DNA of 64,000 nt from Isoetes taiwanensis (Eukaryota > Streptophyta > Lycopodiopsida > Isoetales > Isoetaceae): the NCBI GenBank assembly GCA_021234155.1, contig JAJEKV010000005.1:7866216-7930215 (forward strand), read 5' to 3'. Position numbers and translations under genes: made by a program. How positions within the stretch are numbered: the stretch's first letter is position 1; each line of letters opens with the position of its first letter. Below the pieces are notes generated by a model. The model did no database searches, was not told where the DNA came from, and worked only from the letters and a program-made list of their open reading frames with translations. This document shows, piece after piece, positions 42,772 through 55,171 of this stretch.

Positions 42772-45700
42772 AAAATTGTTACTTGGAACATGAGGGGAAT
42801 TAAGGGCCCCCTAAAAAGGAAAAGAGCTATTATAGCCATACGAGAAATGAAAGCAGACATTGTTATGCTACAGGAACATAGGCTATCCAATTTTGAAGCT
42901 GGTAAATTGGGTAGTTGGATCCACCCTGGAGGGGATTCAGTCTGGGGAGAAGTAGATGGCACCAAAGGAGGAATTTGCACTACATGGAGCAAATTCAAAT
43001 GTAGACAAAAGTATGTCCACCCATCAGGGAGATGGACTGTTACAGTTCTAAAGTTTGGGAAAGAAATAGTTGGCATCATCAATGTTTATGCCTCTACTGA
43101 TCCTGCTGAGAGGGAGAGTCAGTGGACTGATATGGATAATTGGCTGCAGACACAAAGACTTAATAACATTCTGATGGCAGGAGATTTTAACAATACACCA
43201 GCCTGGGATCAAAAATTAGGGAAGAAGATAAATATGACCACTAAGGAGAGAGTTAGTTGGGATAAGCTCATGGGAAATTTTTGTTATATTCCTCCTTCCT
43301 CATCCAACAACTACTCTTGGAGTAATAACAGAAAAGGAGATCAAAGGGTATATTGTTTGTTGGACAGATTTTATGTCAACAATAAATCAGTGATAGATTG
43401 GGATCATGTTACTATCAAAAGTGATATGGGAAACTCGATCTCAGACCATTATCCACAGATCTTGGAAAATATGGATGGAGCTCAAAAAGGAGGGGAAAAT
43501 ATCCCATTCAAATTCAATACAGATCTGTTGAAAAATAAGAGTTTCTGCCAGGAATTCACAACATATTACAACTTCCTCCCAGCAGTTCAAAAGACTGAGT
43601 CCATGAAAAGTTTCCTGGATAAAATGAAAAAATGCAAAGCCTGGATAAAAATTTGGGGGAAAAAGTGGCATATGGAGAAGAAAAGGCAAAAGCAGACAAT
43701 TTATAATGAGATCAAGCAGATTAGGAAAGAACTTTTCTTGGATAAAAACAATGTGGCTTTACAGGAAAAAGAAAGTAGTCTAGAAATACAAGTTAAAGGC
43801 ATTGAAGAAGTGGAAGCTAGGGCCCTTGTAGTCAGAAGCAAATGTACTTACATTAATTATATGGACAAAGGGAGTTCTGCCTTCTTTTTTAGAGCAGCCA
43901 AAAGTAGAATTCTGAACAATGGCATTATGAAGGTTAGGGACCAAAATGATAACTGGATAGAAGGTCAGCAGGGAATTGAGGATTTCTTTCATAAAGAATA
44001 TACTAAACTATTTGCTGAGCTGCCAGTAGACCAGATCAAATTACAGGAGTTCTTTGATAAAATCCCACGAGCTGATAAAAACATAGGAGATGAGGAGATT
44101 CTTAAGACCCCAGTTGAACAGGAGATTCTGGATACTCTCAGGGAAATGGCCACAGGGAAAAGCCCTGGACCAGATGGTTTCCAGCCAGAATTCTATGTGG
44201 AATTCTGGGAGATCATGAAGGATGACGTGGTTATATTCTTTCAAGGGGCCTGGAAAGCCAAACAGTTGAATCCTGCCATAAATGTTGGCCATATTGCTTT
44301 AATTCCTAAGGTAGATAATCCTGAGGGATTAGGAGACTGGAGACCAATTACCCTCACTAACTCCACATACAAGGTGTTGGCCAAAATTCTAGCAAACAGA
44401 ATCAAAGGAGCTCTCATGGAGATTATTAGTCCCTGCCAGTCTGCTTTCCTTCCCAACAGAAATATTCTAGATAATATTGGGGCTACTGAGGGTCTACATT
44501 GGAACAGACTTTCTAATCAAGGTTACTTTAGGGGGGCATATGATACCATCAACTGGAGCTTTCTTCAAAAAGAAATGGGACACTTGGGATTTTCAGATAT
44601 GGTCTATCAAAAGGTATGGGGTATGAATATTACTGCATCCTCTGCTCTTTTGATTAATGGTACTCCCTCCAAACTATTTGAGTGCAGAAGGGGTGTGAGG
44701 CAAGGATGCCCTTTGGCTCCATATTTGTTTCTCATTGTTGCTGATATGATAACCAGGATGGCTCTTAGCCTGCAGGATACCCAAAGGATCAAGTGTTTAA
44801 ATCTTCCAAAAGATGCAGGAGCTTTTGTATTGATGCAGTATGCAGATGATACATTTGCTTTCCTAAAAGGTGATGACAGTCTAAAAATTTTTTTGGAAGC
44901 ACTTAGATATTTTGGAGAAGTGTCAGGTGTGCTCCTAAACAAAGGAAAAAGTGCTATAATTCTTGACACTGTGGAAACAGAATTGGAGAGTATCAGGATT
45001 ATTGGGAACAAGGAGGCTACCAAGATTCTTGGCATCCCAATTGCTCTTAATATGTCATTTCAGGGACTATGGGACTAAATTGTCACAAGGATCAAAAAGA
45101 AATTGCTAATGTACCCTTCTTCCCTTTCTTTGGCTGGGAGAGTGGAAATTGCAAATGCTGTCATTGCAAGCACCCATGTATTCTTCTCCTTAGCTTTGGT
45201 GGCATATAGAGCCTCATATAGAAATATTGAAATAGCCTTACGGAAGTTTATTTGGCAGGGATCTCATAAGGTTGCTTGGAGTGATATTATCAAACCAAAA
45301 AAACAAGGGGGGTTGGGATGTAAAGATCTATTTACCCAAGCACAGGCTCTGGCTGCTAAGATGATATGGAGGGCAATCTATGCAAAAAATCCTTCTCCTG
45401 CTCTGAAAGTTGTTCAGTATTGGGTGGAGGTCTCCCACCCAGTAGGAAGCCACACTCTAAGACATCAATTACCTGACTCTGCCTTCTTTCAATTCTCTCC
45501 TTGTGCAGGTACTTCTAATGTGATTAGGAAAATGATGGCAGCTTGGAATGAGGCGGCATTATGCTATAGACCCCCAGAGATTAATGCCAGATGCAAGGAC
45601 ATTAAAATGTTTTGGCATCCTAAATTTGTTTCTGAAGAAATAGGATGTATGGCCTTTAAGCATCCACAAAAATACATGCAATGGTATAGAGTAGGGTTCT

Positions 45701-46035
45701 GGACTATAGAAGACTTGAGAATGAATGACAGATGGATCGGCTGGGAGGAATTGCAGGTTAAGATTAGGGGCTCAGATATTGATAAACAGATATTTAGAAA
45801 GTTTATGGAAATAATAAGTGAGCATCAGGAGCTGGCAAATGTTTCCAACCATTGGAACTTGAACAAAAAGGAAGGATATAGTCATGGGGGATTCACACAG
45901 AAGACCCGTATAAACCTAGTGAGTGTATGGAAGGGGGTTTTTTCTCGACGTTTTCGTACGTATACTAAGGGTTTAAATCCCCCTCTTACTGACATTCTAG
46001 TGTGTTCTCATACAGGATTAATATTAAGTTATTAA
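42769..46035 (+). pseudogene. L1 ORF2: AP endonuclease and reverse transcriptase
   Basis: One frame of about 1,089 codons with a single internal stop (TAA at 45076-45078). The endonuclease starts MKIVTWNMRGIKGP and has IVMLQEHRL, LMAGDFNNTPAWD and a SISDHYPQIL catalytic segment. RT has SPGPDGFQPEFYVEFW, DWRPITLTNSTYKVLAKILA, CQSAFLPNRNILDNI, RRGVRQGCPLAPYLFLIVAD, LMQYADDTFAFL and LNKGKSAI. At motif A the text runs GYFRGAYDTINW: about eight codons that normally supply (K/F)xDFxKAYD are missing, removing the first catalytic Asp. After the stop, LSLAGRVEIANAVIAS and FIWQGSHKVAWSDI complete the thumb region. The RNase H or zinc C-terminal segment is not evident. Confidence 0.92.
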
Positions 46036-46454
46036 TGATATTAAGATACAGGATTAATATCTGCCAATTGTTCTTCCTTACACTGCCATAGAGAGTTTTC
46101 CCTTGAAGGTTTCAGTTTCATTAATCCTGTATATATGTCCTTTGGAGAACTTATTCCATCAGTGGCAGCAGAAGCGTGAGGCCCATGTATTGCTATTCCT
46201 GGATTTCTCTACATACACCATTAAGCAGCTAGATAGGATGCTGCTTATATTTGAAAACACTACTATAGCAGATCTAACAATACAGGATCTGATTGATGCA
46301 GCTGACTATGTTTGAAGATCATGCTAGGAAAGTGGCAGACTATTAACACTAAGGTTTATAAGTGGTCCTATAACTTATGGTTTTGGTTAACCTTTGGTCT
46401 TACCATGCCAATGGTTAAGTTTCGGCTATTACTGATCATCTTTTATATTTTGAT
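46036..46454. other. no gene; junction between L1 and GC-rich LINE
   Basis: AT-rich sequence following ORF2 with an open frame (46103-46315) containing HQWQQKREAHVLLFLDFSTY and TIADLTIQDLIDAADYV that I do not recognise. The word CAGGATTAATAT is repeated at 46013 and 46049. A GTACTCTGCAG string at ~46458 marks the sharp change to GC-rich sequence. Confidence 0.4.
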
Positions 46455-48640
46455 AGGTACTCTGCAGGCCAGCACAGCCTACGGGGAACATCACGGCGTT
46501 GCAATGGGAGCAGTACCTGCAACAGCTTTATGATCCCCCGGGAACACGGACGGATGTTCCCCCGCAACATGGCCCACCGCTGGTGATCACAGAAGAAGAT
46601 GTCGAAGAGGGGCTGCAGCGCCTGGCTAATGGGAAGGCGGCAGACTTGGATGGCCTGTAAGGGGAGTTGCTCAAGTGGGCAGGACAGCCCATGGTGCCCG
46701 TCCTGGCTGCACTGTTCAACAGGGCGCTGCAAGAGGGTTTTCCCCGGTCATGGACCACAAGCAGGGTTGTTCCGATCTACAAGGCAGGGGACCCACACTG
46801 TCCAGCCAATTACCGAACCATCATGGTCAGCTCAGTATTTGCCAAGCCGCGGCGCCGCATTCTTGAACAAAGAAAACCCGATGGGCAGAGGCGCCAGGTC
46901 GGGCACTTACCCGTGCAAAGCTTCCTTCCTCGACATTCACCATTGATCACATCTTCACACTCTTGACCCCGGTTGAGGACAACAGAACCGCCGGGAGGAC
47001 CTCATCTTTACTATTTTGTGGACTTTGCAAAGGCTTTCGGCCACGCTCTCGAAAAGTTGTGGGCGAGATTGCACCACCTATGGATCTGCGAACGCAGCGG
47101 TACGACTATACGAGCCGCATTGCAGCCGCGATGCAACCGGAAGGGACGTCATTTGCCAGTAGCATTGAGTTAGGCAAGGTTGTCCTCTCTCACCCACACT
47201 CTTTGGACTTTACATTGACCAGCTTGGAAGCCCGGCTAGCCGCCAATGGGGGGCCGGTGATACGCTTCTTGCACCAGTCATCCCCGCACTCATCTATGCG
47301 ATGATGTGGACCTCTTGGCCCATACACCGAAAGGAATGCAGCACACCTAGATGCCCCGGACACATTCTCGCCAGCGACGCATGCGGGTCAACCCCGCCAA
47401 GACTAAGGTGGTCCTCATATCCTCCTCACGCCATCCCAAGACCTCCTCCTACTCACTTATCAGGTGCGATGGTAGAGGTCACACCCGCCTACAAGTACCG
47501 GGGTGGAATTCCCGCCCTCAATGTATTGGGATGCATCCATTCGCCGGTGACCGCAGGTTGGAAGGCGCCAGACGCAATGCAAAACAATAGTCACAGGCGC
47601 GAGCCAGATGACCGGGGCCACCGCCACATTTGTTCCGCACCGGTCGAGCTAGTTCTTTGTATGGGGTCGAGGTGTGGGACCCAAAGTGGTGTCTTTGGCA
47701 ACTTGAACGACTTAGAGCAGGTCCGTATGGCATTTGTGACGCTGGCACTTGGCGCCAAGCCCTCGCCCCCATATCGATCTTGTTGCAGGAGACGTGATTC
47801 ATGCCCCCGCAAAGATGCGGCCCTCGATAGGCACATTGTCTATTTCCGTAAGGTGGCCAACATGGGCTTACACTTGGCTCCCCGACTTGGTTTACGCCAG
47901 TGGCGATGAGCCCGCGAATCCACTCGTGGCTTGTTGGAAGGACAAGAGAGCCCGGTGGGCGCGCGCTGAAACGTGACGACATAGGTGCGCCCGTGCACAA
48001 TGATGCCGGGATAGGCCGAGGGGGTACTTGGACTCTTGTTTCCTAGGGAAGCTCGGGGACCACCATGCTCGAACAGTAAAGGTGGCACACTACAAACAAA
48101 GACATAAACCCCACCACGTTCGAGGCCCACCACTCTACCGTTCTCGGTTGCCCATGAAGAAGCGCCAGATTATCGCCCATTCGAACGAGGGGCCCACCAT
48201 CTTCGCTTGAGACGGGTTCGGTGGGTTGGAGAGCCGCGCCAGACGTGCTTTGTCGGTGTTGTTCACGGGGCCGTTGAGGATGAAAGCCATGCCTTCCGTG
48301 AGTCGTCCAAACTATAGTCGATTCGGGCTCGCTACATTCTCTTGGTGCGACCTGGTCTGCCCCTGCACGAGCTACTCAATACACCGTTAGTTCGATCCCT
48401 TGGCTCCTACCTCCAGGGGGTTTTGGATCTGCGAACTCACCTCTGCCCCCGGGCGCCTACCTGAGGTGCCGAGAATTCATGTGTATATATGTATATTTGT
48501 ACAGCTGCCAGCAGGTTTGTTGCTGCGACAGTTTTCCCTCCTAAGGGGGGGTTTTTTACTCCGGGTAGCAACGGGCTTGCTGCACCCGTGTAATTTGGGT
48601 CCCATAGGCCGATTGGCCTCCGCGGACGATAAAAGAGCCT
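46455..48640 (+). mobile_element. second LINE, GC-rich, RT remnant inserted in the L1 3' region
   Basis: A GC-rich block with scrambled RT frames: EEDVEEGLQRLANGKAADLD followed by ELLKWAGQPMVPVLAALFNR, WTTSRVVPIYKAGDPHCPAN, then (frame changed) a VDFAKAF segment, DDVDLLAH-type text near 47300 and RMRVNPAKTKVVLISS. These are the GKA.G.D/ELLKW, PANYR and YADD regions of a non-L1 LINE. The clade is not certain. The 3' end CATAGGCCGATTGG...GGACGATAAAA (48602-48632) matches the tiny insertion at 17391. Many frameshifts; edges approximate. Confidence 0.65.
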
Positions 48641-48753
48641 TCCTTCCTTCCTTTCAGGAAGGATGACATGAATGTGAGTTTTTTCACTTCTTTTTCTTAT
48701 GTAATTTTCTAAATGAAATAAAAAAACCAACCTTGCCCTCAAAAAAAAAAAAA
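48641..48753 (+). other. L1 3' UTR end and A tail
   Basis: After the GC-rich LINE, AT-rich L1 3' UTR returns with TTTTCTAAATGAAATAAAAA, a plausible polyadenylation region, and ends in 13 A at 48741-48753 against the target duplication TGATGATGTG. Confidence 0.75.
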
Positions 48754-49342
48754 TGATGATGTGGCCACTAGGTGGGATGATTTGGCAAATGAGTGATGAC
48801 ATGGCATTATGAGGTGTTGATGTGTCAAGCAAGGTGGCCAAATGACTTTTTTCTAGTCAAAACTTTTTATGAAGTGGAGGTGATGTGATGACATGTGTAT
48901 GATGACGTGGGAGCACTTAGGGATGTGGCACCTTGGAGTGATGACATGTCACCTACGGTATCAAAATGACTTTACTTAGGTCAAAAATGTTGAAAAAAGA
49001 ATTTTGTGGTAGGTGACATGTGTATGATGACATGGACATGCTTGGGTGGATGATGTGGATGGTACTTGCCATTTTTTATGGTGATAGGCAATTTGGCACT
49101 AGTGCACATAACCATGGACATTTTACTTCTCCATGCTTGTTTGAGGGAAATGTGCACTTTCTCGCTCTATCTTAACTTTTAGAGAGATAAGATGATTTTA
49201 GACTATGGAAATAGCCAAATTGGGTGGAAATTTTGCTTTTTTTTAAGGTGGTGGATGTATGGTGGGTGTGTGATGTATGAATGGTGTGCTTTGACTAGAA
49301 AAAAATACTCTTTGCCAACTTTGGCTAGGGACGATTTATGAA

Positions 49343-49720
49343 TTATGGAGCATGTATGATGTTTAAGATATTAATGGGATTTGGCAGCTCTTTTCCTTCA
49401 AGAACAGATTTCAGCCAGTAGAAATATTTTCCTGTTGCTCCAATCACCTCAAAAAGGCCTTCCCATAAATTTTCAAACTTGGCTGCTACATCCTCCCTTG
49501 CTTTGTTCCACTTGAGCACTAATTCTCCAATTTTGAGAGTACCTTGAAGCTTGTGAGTAGCCTTGAATGGTGCTATGTCCTTGACTTTCTCAATAAGAAT
49601 TGCATTTTCAGCATCAAACCCGTGTTTTTCCAGCTGCATCATCTCACACACTTTTCTTTTAGTGCATCCTCCATTTCTAAATTGATTTAATAAGCTAATC
49701 TAAGGGAGGGTAATTCAAGC
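49343..49720 (-). pseudogene. integrase C-terminal fragment, duplicate
   Basis: Second copy of 25915-26340, with KIGELVLKWNKAREDVA, FENLWEGLFEVIGATG and ELPNPINILNIIHAP. Here the upstream part (LELPSLRLAYQ) has a frame break near 49640-49690. Confidence 0.6.
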
Positions 49721-50139
49721 TCGATGGGGACAATGATGTTGCCCTCAGTGTACACATTAGAGATGATGGGCGCTCGTGAGTATGGCACTTAGAGTTGCCA
49801 GTATTTGTCCATGTAACTTGAGCACCGAGGCTCTATTTTCAATGATCTTTAGTTCTTTAGAAAGCTTGTTCTGAGAGCTCTCTGTCAGTATAAATTTTAT
49901 TTGGGTTTGCTATCAGGTTAGGGGCCAAATTTGGGCCTATGTGATTTTGGCCACTTTTTGTAGAGATGGGGAAGACAGATATTGCTCCAGCTTCTAAGAC
50001 TACGGCAAAACGGCATGAAGCTACTGGCAGTTTGGTGATACATAATCCCCCAGTTACTGTGCAAAAAGAGGTAAATAATTCAGTTGGAAGTTCTGTGCCA
50101 TCATTGGTGATTGCTCCAGGGATTCTTGAAGAAAGGGAT

Positions 50140-50147
50140 TTTCCTCC
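50140..50147. other. 8-bp target duplication, left
   Basis: TTTCCTCC adjoins the left inverted repeat and recurs at 63238-63245. The unoccupied site in the paralogous copy reads GATTTTCCTCCCTTG (target at 26702-26709). A 9-bp duplication with a 13-bp repeat is an alternative reading. Confidence 0.85.
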
Positions 50148-50161
50148 CTCGGGGGGTTCAC
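50148..50161 (+). repeat. left terminal inverted repeat
   Basis: CTCGGGGGGTTCAC; the partner at 63224-63237 differs at one position. The adjacent palindrome 50162-50185 may be a transposase-binding or structural feature. Confidence 0.85.
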
Positions 50162-50746
50162 ACATGTATTCCGTAGAATACATGTGCGTGGACGGAGAAG
50201 GGTTTTTTTTGAAAAAAAAAGTACGTATACCTGCGGTCGCTCATACGTTTTGGCGCCCAGGATGTATGGATTTCCATGGTCCGGGGATGGATTTCTTCGA
50301 GCTGCTAAGGCGTAAGAGTATGTTTTGAGGGCTTTGAATCCGAAGCTTGCTGCCAGAAAAACGTCAAGGGTTTTGGTGTTTTGGAGGTAATGTTTTGAAG
50401 TTTTTTCGTCCCTGCCACATAAAAATCTACTACAGAGGTTATTCATGAATGGATTAGGAAGTAGTTAGACGAGCAGCATAAACCTTTGTTCGACATTTGA
50501 GTTTAAAGTCCATTTGTTTCCTACAGCAGCTACAGTTGCTCTTTTTTGCAGGCCAAGCTTCCCCTGTCTCCATTTCGGCCTCCATTCTCTGAGATCCGTG
50601 GTGGAAATCTGGTTTTTAGAGGGTTTTTGCATCTATGTAAGGTCTGTTAAGATTAGTTTCGTGCATGCATATCGGTAACGCTATACATTCACAAGCATCT
50701 CTCTAATATTATTTGTTGTTTCTTTGCTTGTGGCAGGCTGAAGAAA

Positions 50747-53700
50747 ATGGAAAGGACACTAGTTGTTAAGGTGAATGAAGGTTGTGGAATCGTGGCTGAC
50801 CTTGGCCTCGTGATGGTGTCCCATGAATGCACTTACGTGGATGTCCGCAATGAAATAAGACGGGACGGGCTACTGGAGGATGAGAAAGAATTCGTATTTC
50901 TTGGAGATAGGGAAGTGGCCTTCACGTCAAGACAGGAGGTAAGGTTTAAGGTTTGTGCTGACGAGGTTACTATCAAGGTGGTTGGAGAGCCTGCACAAAA
51001 AAAGCAGAGGACTATTGTTGAGAGCATTTCATCTCAAAATCTCCAATTTGAGATGGTAGACCAGACTGTCATAGCCGAGGAGCAGACCAATGAAGAGGTA
51101 AATAATGATGATGAACTTGTTCTCGTTGAAGATCCCGCCTTTTTAGATGATGTATCCGATTTGAATTTTTCAAAGAATAGGTTGCTATCCAAGTTAGCAA
51201 CAAAGTTTGATGTTGCCAAATGGCAAGTTGCTTTGAGGAAGTTGAGTTCAAAGCTGCAGCGAAAGAATCGAAAGGATAGGTTTGAATTGTGTTCTTATGA
51301 TGCCCATGGTAAACCAGTATTTGCTATTTGGTGTCTTGAATGTGAGAAACGATATGGTAAAGGTGGAGATGATACCTTGTGTAACTTTGAACGCAGCTAC
51401 TTGAAGTCCAAGGGTCATGCCGATAATTACGAGTGTAACCTCAAGCGTCACGAGAAGGGAGAGCAGGTTGTGGAGAAGGAGGATCAGCCCTGCAATGTTG
51501 AGGAGGAGCTGGACATTTGCAAGGAGAATCAAAATCTAGTAGAAAGTACATTAGCTGCTGCCATTGCAAAGTTTCAAGAAGAAACTAGAATTTTTGATGT
51601 TGTGTTCAAGCTTCATGAGAGCAGCGTTGGTGGATATGCTAAACTTGATGACATTCGTGTTATTTGTGCCATGTGTGAAAGGCTTCTTGAACTGTTTCCA
51701 AGATCTGGAAGTCTTAATGGCCATATAAAAGATCATATTCTATCTAAGAGACACGTGCATGCTGTCATGAATACAGGTAAGGAGTCAAATGACCAAGCAG
51801 CAAGAGGTGACAGGCCGAAGAAATCGGCTGAAGCAGACCCTCATCAAGGAAATTTGCATTCTTTTTTTGCAAGAGGTAACCTCTATTTTATTTATTAGAA
51901 GTAGAGTTCACATTTTAGCTGCAATAATGTTGAATAATCTTAGCTGATTTGGACTGATTTTGACATGAGCAGCAAACACTCCATGCCCTCCAAGCTCGAG
52001 CAGCCAAGCTTCATCAAGTAACAGTTCACGTGAGTACTCTTAGTGGCTTTATAAGTGGTTTGTATTTTAAGTTTGTAGGGTATTTAGGTTTCATTGTCGT
52101 ATTTATGTAACAGAAACGTCCTTGGCTCTACTATGCTGGGGCTTTTGGCAGAACAAATATAAGTATGGAGATAAAGTTAAGGATTTAAGACCCTTTCTAC
52201 ATGAGCTAAAAGTTGGGACACATTGGTATTGTGAACCTGCATTGCAGCATACATTTGTAGTCGGGCACACAGATTAGTGGCTCGTTTAGGCATAAGAAAT
52301 GCAAGAGGGTCAACCTTATAGGTGAACCCTTTGTAAATTATCAATGTTCTTTATGTGCTGCTATTCCGAAAGAGAGGGATTTTTACATGAGAGTGCATAG
52401 ACAGACAGATGACAAGGTAGCGAGAGGATTTAGAACCACAAAGTTATGTATTAGATCAGATTACCTGAATGCAATTGAGATCAAGAAAATGGCCAGGTCT
52501 GCAGTTCATGAGATAAGAAAGTTACATAAGGAATTAATGTTTTCCAAAATGAGAGTTACTGCATTGTCCATGAAAGAAAGGTCGCTAAGAGGGAGTCTGG
52601 AGGAGTCAATGAACAGGAAAGATGTCAGCAGATTCTGCCAGGACATATTGGAGGCACATCGGCAAGGAAAATTTAGTGGAAAACCAGCTCTTTGGGATTT
52701 TCTGAGGGACATAGCTCAAAACATAATCAGACCAGGCCATAAAAGAAGATGTAGGGAAACCACGAAGGTGTTGTTTGAAACAATTAAGATATGGGGAGGG
52801 AGAAGAATGCACAATTTTCTTTCTCTCAATTTTGCAGGTCCGAGTATGTCCACCACTATGCGCTCCACACGAGAAAGCTTCTTTTACAAGGTCGGTCTTA
52901 GGGAAGAAACATTCAAGCATCTTGCTCAGGTCTACACTCGACACATGCAACGCCAAAGACTTGGATTTGGGGGAGTTCCAGCAATTGTGGCCAAGGACAG
53001 ACCGGTCATAAAGCGGGCTGTCCGTTGGATTCTCGAGATGATGACTTGCTCTCGGCTTTTGTGGAAAGAAAGAAGGGCATGCTTGCAATGGCACATTTGA
53101 GGTTTTAATTGGCTCGGCGAAGAGGGCTACAACATAATTATCAATGCCTTCGAGGAGAATGTCATTTCGCACTATGCAAGAGTTCTTATCTGAATCCCTT
53201 GCATAGGAAGCTGCCCTGCACTCGTCCTTGCCATTATTCCGACATGTAACAGATTTGATCACCTTGAGGTTAGACGTCAGTGGCAGCAAATCCAAGAGTT
53301 GTGGAATGTGCACTTGAGAATGGTTGTTGGCCCTCTAATTGGCCACAGCTCGGATGGAGACTCGAGGAGAAGAGCGTGCATGTTTGCAGATTATACATCC
53401 AGGTCTGCACCAGAAAGCACATTCAAGGTTTCATGGGACGGTTGGCCACTAAGTGCCTCGAGAAATAAGGATGTTTATGGGCTGCATGACCAAGATTTCG
53501 TGCACAACGGTAAGAAGCTTATTAATCCCATGGATAGTGCCTCTAGAAGGTTGTACTTAGGGAACGAGTTAGTGACTCTCAATGACATACACCATGTCTT
53601 TGAGTTATGCCAAGGGAAGCATGGACTGCAACTTAGAGATGTGAAGCGCCAGGATAGGCAAAACTGGAGGGCTGCGCAACGCCTTGCCTCTAGAAAGGTT

Positions 53701-54797
53701 CAGCAATGTTTGGACGAACTAAGCAATGATTCTGCAGGCCCACCGATGCGAAATTTGGGCACCAAAGTTTATTTAGAAGTCGTGGCATCATTTATTGACA
53801 TCTTTCTCTCACCTACTTTGGACTTGAGGGCTCGGATTAAAGCTACTGCAACGGTGTCCTTCTTCTTTAGGTGAGTTGGAATCCTGTTTGCTACTTTCAA
53901 TTTGGTTTGATCTTTAAAACTTTAGGTGCATAACAGGCTTTGGAGGCTCTGGTTGAAGAACCACAGCACGCATTCGTTGAGTAAGAACTTCATTAGTCGG
54001 GAAACCTTTATAGACGTGCAATTGTCATGCCATTTTGCTGTGCTGCTAATAAAGTATTTTAGTTCAGAATTTGGGCATTTAGAGTTGCTCTTACAGTGCA
54101 CGGGATCGGACGTATGCGAGAAATTCTTCTCTAAAATCGGTGGCATGGTGCGTAACGAAACAGCCTATGACGGGGCAGACTTATTGGAGAGTGCCTCTGC
54201 TCTCAATCATATTTCTGAGTTTCAAGCTGCCACTACCCTCTTGTTTCCTGCAGCACATGCTAAGCAAGAGCACATTTGGCAAGACTTAGAAAAGAAGGTA
54301 GATACCAATGGGGATGTGCTGACCTGTAACCTTGCAGATTACAGTAGCGTGGATACGGATGACAAGATTATTGAGGCCTTAAAAGAAGGGTTTGCTGCTA
54401 TACAAGCATTGTGTACAAGCGTTGGCATTACAATTGAGGATAGTGATGGCTGGTTTATTGAGCCATGGAAGGTCGAGGATTGGTTTCATAGTAGTCATGT
54501 GGTAGGCCTGAGCTCTACCACATTGGGAGATGAGACCGATGCCATGGAAGAGAATATGGAGATTGAAGGTGAAGATCCAAGGAACGAGGTAGTTAGTGAG
54601 GATGATGTGGCCAGGTCTGAATTACGACATGTGTTTGACGAAATGTTAGATGAATGTGAAAGGAGGAAGCCATCTCATGTGTCTTGGCATGTTGTTATGG
54701 AAGGTAAGAAAATCTTTAAGTCAACTATAGTGAGCCATTTGAATGGGAATCCGTGGCTATCAAAGGACAGGTTGACGAGGGTTAAGACTATGGTATA
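50747..54797 (+). pseudogene. transposase of the unassigned DNA transposon, exons before the Helitron
   Basis: Start ATG 50747 follows an acceptor (GTGGCAG at 50736), so a 5'-UTR intron is likely. Exons: 50747-51875, 51973-52029, 52114-53870, 53937 onward (intron 53871-53936 restores FFFRLWRLW). Residues 1-85 look like a ubiquitin-fold (VFLGDREVAF). Next come an acidic linker, a zinc-binding-like IWCLECEKRYG...H region, and a second, CAMCERLLELF...HIKDH. The core carries IGHSSDGDSRRRA, LHDQDFVHNGKKL, HGLQLRDVKRQDRQNWRAAQ, NFISRETFIDVQLSCHF and LLQCTGSDVCEKFFSKIGG. I recall similar proteins from other eukaryotes as uncharacterised repeats; an RNase H-like fold is inferred only. Frameshifts near 52268, 53030 and 53200 and a stop near 53192 disable it. 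The final part is displaced to 61003. Confidence 0.8.
53871..53936 (+). other. 66-bp intron in transposase gene
   Basis: GTGAGT...TAACAG. Splicing joins TTCTTCTTTAG to GCTTTGGAGG, giving FFFRLWRLW, a hydrophobic block that reads smoothly into LKNHSTHSL; choosing the earlier TTTAG acceptor would shift the frame. Confidence 0.7.
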
Positions 54798-54940
54798 TCT
54801 TATATTATAATGTTTTGCTGTAATTCCTGGATTTGGATCCAGCCCTAGATTGGATGGCTGAGATCCATCTTAGTAATTTCGACGGTCAGGATTTCGATGG
54901 TCAGGATTTTAGGGCAATTTTTAGGGACAATGGCTAAAGC

Positions 54941-55171
54941 ATGGCGCAACTGGAGCTTCCAATTCCAAACCACATCCGGCTAATGCATCTGGCCACTGGA
55001 GCTTCTGTCGCCCAAATCAAGCCAGACCTCTGTGCCTACATGGGCCTATCGAAGCTCTTTTTCAAGAGCTCTTCATCTTATCAGAGCGAGGCTCGTGTTT
55101 GCGTGCTTTTTCATTTGGAACTAGCCGCCCATAAAGTTTGGCCATGGCAGATTGAACCCAAGTATATCATG
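54941..55171 (+). other. possible captured exon
   Basis: Open frame MAQLELPIPNHIRLMHLATG to WPWQIEPKYIMD, ending at a good donor (GTAAGT at 55172). Balanced composition, and it starts with ATG, suggesting the first coding exon of a host gene. Family not recognised. The following 55180-55690 has no clear frame. Confidence 0.35.

Larger units (their letters stand above)
29216..48753 (+). mobile_element. L1-type LINE, full length, carrying nested insertions
   Basis: The insertion is bounded by the duplication TGATGATGTG (29206-29215 and 48754-48763) and ends in a run of 13 A (48741-48753), the hallmark of target-primed reverse transcription. The unoccupied site is seen at 24137-24146. ORF1 and ORF2 are in the normal order. 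Removing the Gypsy element (30348-41523) and the GC-rich LINE (about 46455-48640) leaves roughly 6.2 kb, the usual size of a full-length plant L1. In-frame stops and an RT lesion make it inactive. Confidence 0.9.
48754..50147. repeat. segmental duplication, copy 2, part 2
   Basis: 48764-49358 matches 24147-24743 and 49364-50147 matches 25917-26709. The 1.16-kb segment at 24749-25911 is absent at a junction ATGTTTAAGATATT (49359). It ends in TTTCCTCC (50140-50147), the target duplication of the DNA transposon. Confidence 0.85.
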
